In this document: in pieces, positions 60,300 through 64,000 of the stretch
How the letters are laid out: the number at the start of each line of letters is the position of its first letter
Numbering within the stretch: the first letter of the stretch is position 1
From: Planctomycetota bacterium
Lineage (GTDB): Bacteria > Planctomycetota > MHYJ01 > JACQXL01
Direction of reading: 5' to 3'
Assembly: GCA_016235865.1 (NCBI GenBank)
Contig: JACRIK010000003.1
Location: 496,001-560,000, forward strand
Length of the DNA stretch: 64,000 nt
Notes under the pieces: generated by a model
Database searches by the model: none
What the model was told of the DNA's origin: nothing
The model's input: only the letters and a program-made list of their open reading frames with translations
Program-made: the position numbers and the translations under genes

Positions 60300-61158
60300 C
60301 CAGGAAGACGCGCGGAATGCGGCTGTAGTCGTTTAGGATTCTTATATCCCGGAACTGGCCGGACTGCCCGGCCAGGTTCAGCGTTTCTTTTGCCTGTCCG
60401 ATACCGATTTCCAGCAATAGATATCCGCCGGGTTTGAGATAATCTGGCGCCTGTTTGATTATCTTTTCAATATACGACAGCCCGCGTTTGCCTGCCCAGA
60501 GCGCTGCCGGCGGTTCATGCCTCAGTCCGGACTGCCACTTGGATTTCTCAGCCCGGTCAACATAGGGCGGATTGGAAACGATGATGTCCGCCGTCAGTCC
60601 CTTAAAGGGTTTAAATAAATCTCCGTAACAGAATTTGATATATTTCCCGGCCTGATGCTGCCGGGCATTAAGCCGGGCGATGCGCAGGGCCGGGCGCGAG
60701 ATGTCCGAGGCAAATATTCTAAAGGGCGTAGAACATAGAGTGTTGAGCGTATAGTGCGCCAAAGAGACGGCGATGTTGCCCGAGCCGGTGCCGAGGTCAA
60801 GAATGATTAGAGTCTCGGGCTTAGAATGTAGAGTAATAGGCGCTTTCTCTAAGCTCTTTGCTAGATGCTCTATGCTTCCTAGCGCCTGCTCAACCAGCAG
60901 TTCTGTTTCCGGCCTGGGTATCAGCACCTCCGGCGTGACCTTAAAATCCAGCGACATGAATTCCTTATGCCCGGTCAGGTAGGCCATTGGCCAGCCCTTT
61001 TGGTGTTTCGCAATCAGGTTCCGGAAGCGGGCGTATTGCGCCCGGCTGATTATCCGGCGCGGGTTTTTATACAGCTCTATGGTCTGGCATTTCAGGATGT
61101 GGGCCAGCAGGATTTCTTTATCCGAAGAATGTTGTGACAAGGCCTCTATAATGCGCAT
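60286..61158 (-). CDS. prmC: Peptide chain release factor N5-glutamine methyltransferase
   Basis: 290 residues. The SAM motif is ILDLGTGSGNIAVSLAHY (about 124-141), and the glutamine-binding NPPYV is in IIVSNPPYVDRAEK (about 192-205). The N-terminal domain carries the RF-binding helices. PrmC methylates the GGQ glutamine of release factors. It starts right after the prfA stop (TAA-ATG), the usual order. Confidence 0.95.
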   Translation of the reverse strand: MRIIEALSQHSSDKEILLAHILKCQTIELYKNPRRIISRAQYARFRNLIAKHQKGWPMAYLTGHKEFMSLDFKVTPEVLIPRPETELLVEQALGSIEHLAKSLEKAPITLHSKPETLIILDLGTGSGNIAVSLAHYTLNTLCSTPFRIFASDISRPALRIARLNARQHQAGKYIKFCYGDLFKPFKGLTADIIVSNPPYVDRAEKSKWQSGLRHEPPAALWAGKRGLSYIEKIIKQAPDYLKPGGYLLLEIGIGQAKETLNLAGQSGQFRDIRILNDYSRIPRVFLANRR

Positions 61159-62238
61159 TTACTTCGATGCCGAGATATTCTGGAGTTTAAGCTTGCGGTC
61201 TTCTTCCAGCAGCTTGTTTATCATTTCGTCCAGGTCGCCTTCCAGCACTCCCGGCAGGTTATGGACCGAGAAATTGATGCGGTGGTCGGTGATCCGGCTC
61301 TGGGGAAAGTTGTAGGTGCGGATTTTCTCGCTCCGGTCGCCCGAGCCGATCTGGGTTTTGCGCATCTTGTCCCGCTCCTGCTTGTTCTTGGACGCCATAT
61401 TCTCGTAGATGCGGCTCCGCAGCAGGCGCATGGCCAGGTCCTTGTTGCGGTGCTGGGAGCGCTCCACCATGCAGGCCACGACCGTATTAGTCGGGAGATG
61501 GGTGATGCGCACGGCCGAAGCGGTCTTGTTCACGTGCTGGCCGCCCGGGCCGCCGGCTGAATAGGTGTCGATCTTCAGGTCTTCAGGTCTGATTTCGACC
61601 TCAACGTCTTCGGCTTCGGGCAGGACCGCCACGGTGCAGGCCGAGGTATGTATCCGGCCGCTGGCCTCGGTGTGCGGAACACGCTGGACCCGATGCCCGC
61701 CGCTTTCAAATCTCAGATGCTTATAAACGTCCTCGCCTTCTATAGAAAAGGTCACATCCTTGAACCCGCCCAGGCCGGTCGGGCTGGAATCCATCAACAG
61801 GCATTTCCAGCCCCGCCGGTCCGCGTATTTGGTGTACATCCTGAAAAGTTCGGCGGCGAACAGGGCCGATTCTTCCCCGCCCGTGCCGGCCCGGATTTCC
61901 ATTATCACGTTCCGGTCGCCGTGCTCCTGGTCCGTCAGGAACATCTCTTCCAGTTCGGTCAGGACGGCCTTTTCCTTCTCCGACAGGGTTTTGAGTTCCT
62001 CGTTAGTCATTTCGATGAAATCCTTGTCGGCCTTGTTTTGCTGGATTAGCTCCTCGGCGTCCTTTTTATGCCGGCGGGTGGCCTCCAGCGCCTTGATGCG
62101 CGCCACGAATTTGGACAGCGACCCGCGCTCCTTCATCAGCCCGGCGTAGCGGGCCTGGTTACCGATGACCTCGGGCTGGACGATGAGCTGCTCTATCTCT
62201 TCGTAGCGCTTCAGGATTTCAATCAGTTTGTTTTCCAT
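61159..62238 (-). CDS. prfA: Peptide chain release factor 1
   Basis: 359 residues. The catalytic GGQ is in [25 protein letters not shown] (about 226-250), and the stop-codon-reading and RF1-specific blocks ([21 protein letters not shown]) fit RF1 rather than RF2, which has a frameshift this gene lacks. It reads UAA and UAG. prmC follows in one operon. Confidence 0.95.
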   Translation of the reverse strand: MENKLIEILKRYEEIEQLIVQPEVIGNQARYAGLMKERGSLSKFVARIKALEATRRHKKDAEELIQQNKADKDFIEMTNEELKTLSEKEKAVLTELEEMFLTDQEHGDRNVIMEIRAGTGGEESALFAAELFRMYTKYADRRGWKCLLMDSSPTGLGGFKDVTFSIEGEDVYKHLRFESGGHRVQRVPHTEASGRIHTSACTVAVLPEAEDVEVEIRPEDLKIDTYSAGGPGGQHVNKTASAVRITHLPTNTVVACMVERSQHRNKDLAMRLLRSRIYENMASKNKQERDKMRKTQIGSGDRSEKIRTYNFPQSRITDHRINFSVHNLPGVLEGDLDEMINKLLEEDRKLKLQNISASK

Positions 62239-62288
62239 ATAATTAAATACCTAACCACAAAGGTCACAAAGAAATATTTGCAATGGCG

Positions 62289-63602
62289 TTACGCCCGGAT
62301 AATGCGGTTGGCCAATCCGGTGACGTTCTTGGTGGCGTTGCGCGTGTCGATGACCAGCCGGCTGTGCTGGACCAGCCATTGGTAGTCATAGGCCGTATGG
62401 TCGGTGGAAATCACCACCGCATCCTGCTTCTTGAGCATCTCGGCCGTCAGCGGGGTGGATTTCATGGCCGGGAATTTATAGTGCCTCAGGCGCGGCAGTT
62501 TCGGGATGAACGGGTCGTTATAAATCACCCGGGCGCCCTGTTCCCGGAACAGCTCGGTCAGCTTCAGGGACGGCGATTCCCTCAAATCGTCCACGTCCTT
62601 TTTGTAGGCCATGCCCAGGATAAGGATGCGCGAATCCTTGAGCGACCGGGAGCGCTTGTTCAGCGCCTCCATGGTCCGGGCCACCACGTAATAGGGCATG
62701 GAGATATTTATCTCGCCGGCCAGCTCGATGAACCGGGTGGTCATCTCGTATTGGCGCGCCTTCCAGGACAGGTAAAACGGGTCGATCGGGATGCAGTGTC
62801 CGCCCAGGCCCGGGCCGGGATAAAAACTCTGGAATCCGAAGGGCTTGGTGGCCGCCGCCGAAATCACTTCCCAGATGTTGATGTCCATCTTGTCGAAGAG
62901 CATCTTGAGCTCGTTGACCAGGGCGATATTGACGCAGCGGTAGATGTTCTCCATCAGCTTGGTGGACTCGGCTACCCGGGCCGATGACACCCGGACCACC
63001 TTGGCCACGGCCTGCGCATAGAGCAGCACCGCGATATCCGTCGCCGTCTTGTCCACGCCGCCCACGACTTTCGGTATCTTCTCGGTCGAATATTTGGGAT
63101 TGCCCGGGTCTTCGCGCTCGGGCGAGAAGGCCAGGTAGAAATCCTTCCCGCACTTCAGGCCGGTCTTTTCCAGGATGGGCCGGACCACCTCGTCGGTCGT
63201 GCCCGGGTAGGTCGTGCTTTCTAGGACGATGAGCTGTCCCTTGCGCAGGTTGGCGGCAATGCTTTGGGCGGTATTCTCGATGTAGGACATATCCGGGTCG
63301 CGCATTACGGTCAGCGGCGTGGGCACGCAGATGATGATGGCGTCCATGGCCTTAAGCTCCTTGAAATTATCCGTGGCGTGGAACCTGTATTTCTGTTTCA
63401 TCTCCCGGATCAGGGTGGACGGGATATGCTTGATGTATGATTTGCCCTGGGCCAGGGATTTTATCTTGAACGGGTCGATATCGAATCCGGTCACCGGGAA
63501 CCCCTTTTGGGAAAATACCTTGGCCAGGGGCAGTCCGACATAGCCCATGCCGATGATGCCGACCTTGGCCCGGTGCGCCTTGATGAGCTCGATTATCTTC
63601 AT
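62289..63602 (-). CDS. UDP-N-acetylhexosamine 6-dehydrogenase (WecC/WbpA type)
   Basis: 437 residues. The NAD loop is VGIIGMGYVGLPLAKVFSQKGFPVTGFDID (about 14-43); the catalytic Cys is in PGPGLGGHCIPIDPFYLSWKAR (near 257-278), whose HCIPxDP form is that of UDP-GlcNAc/ManNAc dehydrogenases rather than UDP-glucose dehydrogenase. It oxidises C6 of the sugar for capsule or O-antigen. It stands alone, with the epimerase genes 13 kb away. Confidence 0.9.
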   Translation of the reverse strand: MKIIELIKAHRAKVGIIGMGYVGLPLAKVFSQKGFPVTGFDIDPFKIKSLAQGKSYIKHIPSTLIREMKQKYRFHATDNFKELKAMDAIIICVPTPLTVMRDPDMSYIENTAQSIAANLRKGQLIVLESTTYPGTTDEVVRPILEKTGLKCGKDFYLAFSPEREDPGNPKYSTEKIPKVVGGVDKTATDIAVLLYAQAVAKVVRVSSARVAESTKLMENIYRCVNIALVNELKMLFDKMDINIWEVISAAATKPFGFQSFYPGPGLGGHCIPIDPFYLSWKARQYEMTTRFIELAGEINISMPYYVVARTMEALNKRSRSLKDSRILILGMAYKKDVDDLRESPSLKLTELFREQGARVIYNDPFIPKLPRLRHYKFPAMKSTPLTAEMLKKQDAVVISTDHTAYDYQWLVQHSRLVIDTRNATKNVTGLANRIIRA

Positions 63603-63844
63603 AATTATACTCGCTCGTCCTTAAGGTTTCTGCTATTGCGATTAGGATAGTTAATTCAGCGGATAAGTCAACAATTCAATAACACCTTTTTCTTGCATTG
63701 CCCGGCAATATTTGATATTTAGTGGCACTGAACAGGATACTTTAGTGGTCCCGCAATTCGCTTCGCGGTCTCTGCGGAGTTCTGCGGGATAAGAGGCTGT
63801 AACATCCTGACGGATTAACAGCCTCTAAAAAGGGGTTTTAGATT
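63603..63844. other. Gene-free leader of rpmH with repeat-derived hairpin
   Basis: No gene seen. AGAGGCTGT (63792-63800) pairs perfectly with ACAGCCTCT (63818-63826), after TCTGCGGGATA. This is a diverged, inverted copy of the 34136-34320 repeat. It lies about 20 bp before the rpmH ATG. Confidence 0.65.
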
Positions 63845-64000
63845 ATGCAAAGCACATATCGGCCATCCAAGACCAAGCGGCGCCGCAAGGGCGGGTTCCG
63901 GGCCCGGATGAAGACCAAGGGCGGGCGCAAGGTGTTATCGCGCCGTCGGGCCCGGGGCTGCTGGAAACTCACCGTCAGCGACGAGCCGACCATCAAGAAC
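63845..64000 (+). CDS. rpmH: Ribosomal protein L34 (3' end outside window)
   Basis: 52 codons without a stop up to the window edge. [35 protein letters not shown] and LTVSD match L34. L34 usually ends within a few residues of this point, but here EPTIKN continues, so a short C-terminal extension is present. It is usually followed by rnpA near the origin; that region is outside the window. Confidence 0.92.
   Translation, partial: MQSTYRPSKTKRRRKGGFRARMKTKGGRKVLSRRRARGCWKLTVSDEPTIKN

Overview
The window reads as a chromosomal segment of an uncultured, anaerobic, diderm bacterium. I see outer-membrane and secretion genes (type II pseudopilins, CsgG-like lipoproteins, a very large barrel-ended exported protein), an FHA/Ser-Thr kinase, and oxygen-sensitive or low-potential enzymes (2-oxoacid:ferredoxin oxidoreductase, class I fumarase alpha subunit, HdrD-like Fe-S oxidoreductase, redox regulator Rex). 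The style suggests Planctomycetota or a nearby PVC-type lineage. That assignment is inference from gene content, not from a marker tree. No tRNA, rRNA or CRISPR array was recognised by eye.

Layout. 1-1849: an FMN enoyl-ACP reductase/nitronate monooxygenase-type enzyme (cut by the window edge) and a diacylglycerol-kinase-like enzyme, both minus strand. 1897-6264: korDABC, an orphan fumarase alpha subunit and a DUF2284 metal-binding protein, forming a carbon/redox operon. 6405-11216: GH57 glycosidase, GalT and glycogen synthase. 11282-14988: purD, a small DUF559 nuclease wrapped in palindromic repeats, cdsA and a PhoH ATPase. 15222-24877 (minus): a broken ExbD-like gene, ileS, an HTH-PAS protein, mntP, a purine nucleoside phosphorylase, a 973-residue FHA kinase and yggS. 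24963-26685: a PP-loop thiolase and rex. 26724-34140: three exported proteins of unknown role, including one of 1827 residues with PKD, PQQ-propeller, DUF11, SdrB-like and beta-barrel parts. 34335-38899 (minus): DUF2007, tsaD, a CtpA protease, a four-helix-bundle protein and a CoA-disulfide-reductase-like flavoprotein. 39083-44491: a HEAT-repeat protein, arsM, a 22-bp tandem array, then gcvPB-gcvPA-gcvH on the minus strand. 44765-50398: an HtrA protease, an unknown membrane/coiled-coil protein, thioredoxin, and nucleotide-sugar and MBL-fold genes. 50489-57229: two CsgG-like lipoproteins, ndk and gspG-I-J-K-L-M. 57258-63602: HdrD-like protein, a membrane protein, a 3D-domain protein, prmC, prfA and a nucleotide-sugar dehydrogenase. 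63845-64000: the start of rpmH (L34), running off the edge.

The most unusual property is the density of short palindromic repeats of several families. They lie between genes and also inside reading frames without breaking them: tsaD, arsM, the flavoprotein gene, the korB start, the DUF559 tail and probably ileS. One family, a nested palindrome around CCTCTCCCC/GGGGAGAGG, brackets the DUF559 nuclease gene on both sides and also supplies purine-rich arms where ribosome-binding sites are expected for three genes. This suggests a nuclease-plus-palindrome mobile unit comparable in layout to RAYT/REP or Rickettsia palindromic elements. It is the best candidate here for an undescribed system. A second is the array of about thirteen 22-bp units at 40772-41052.
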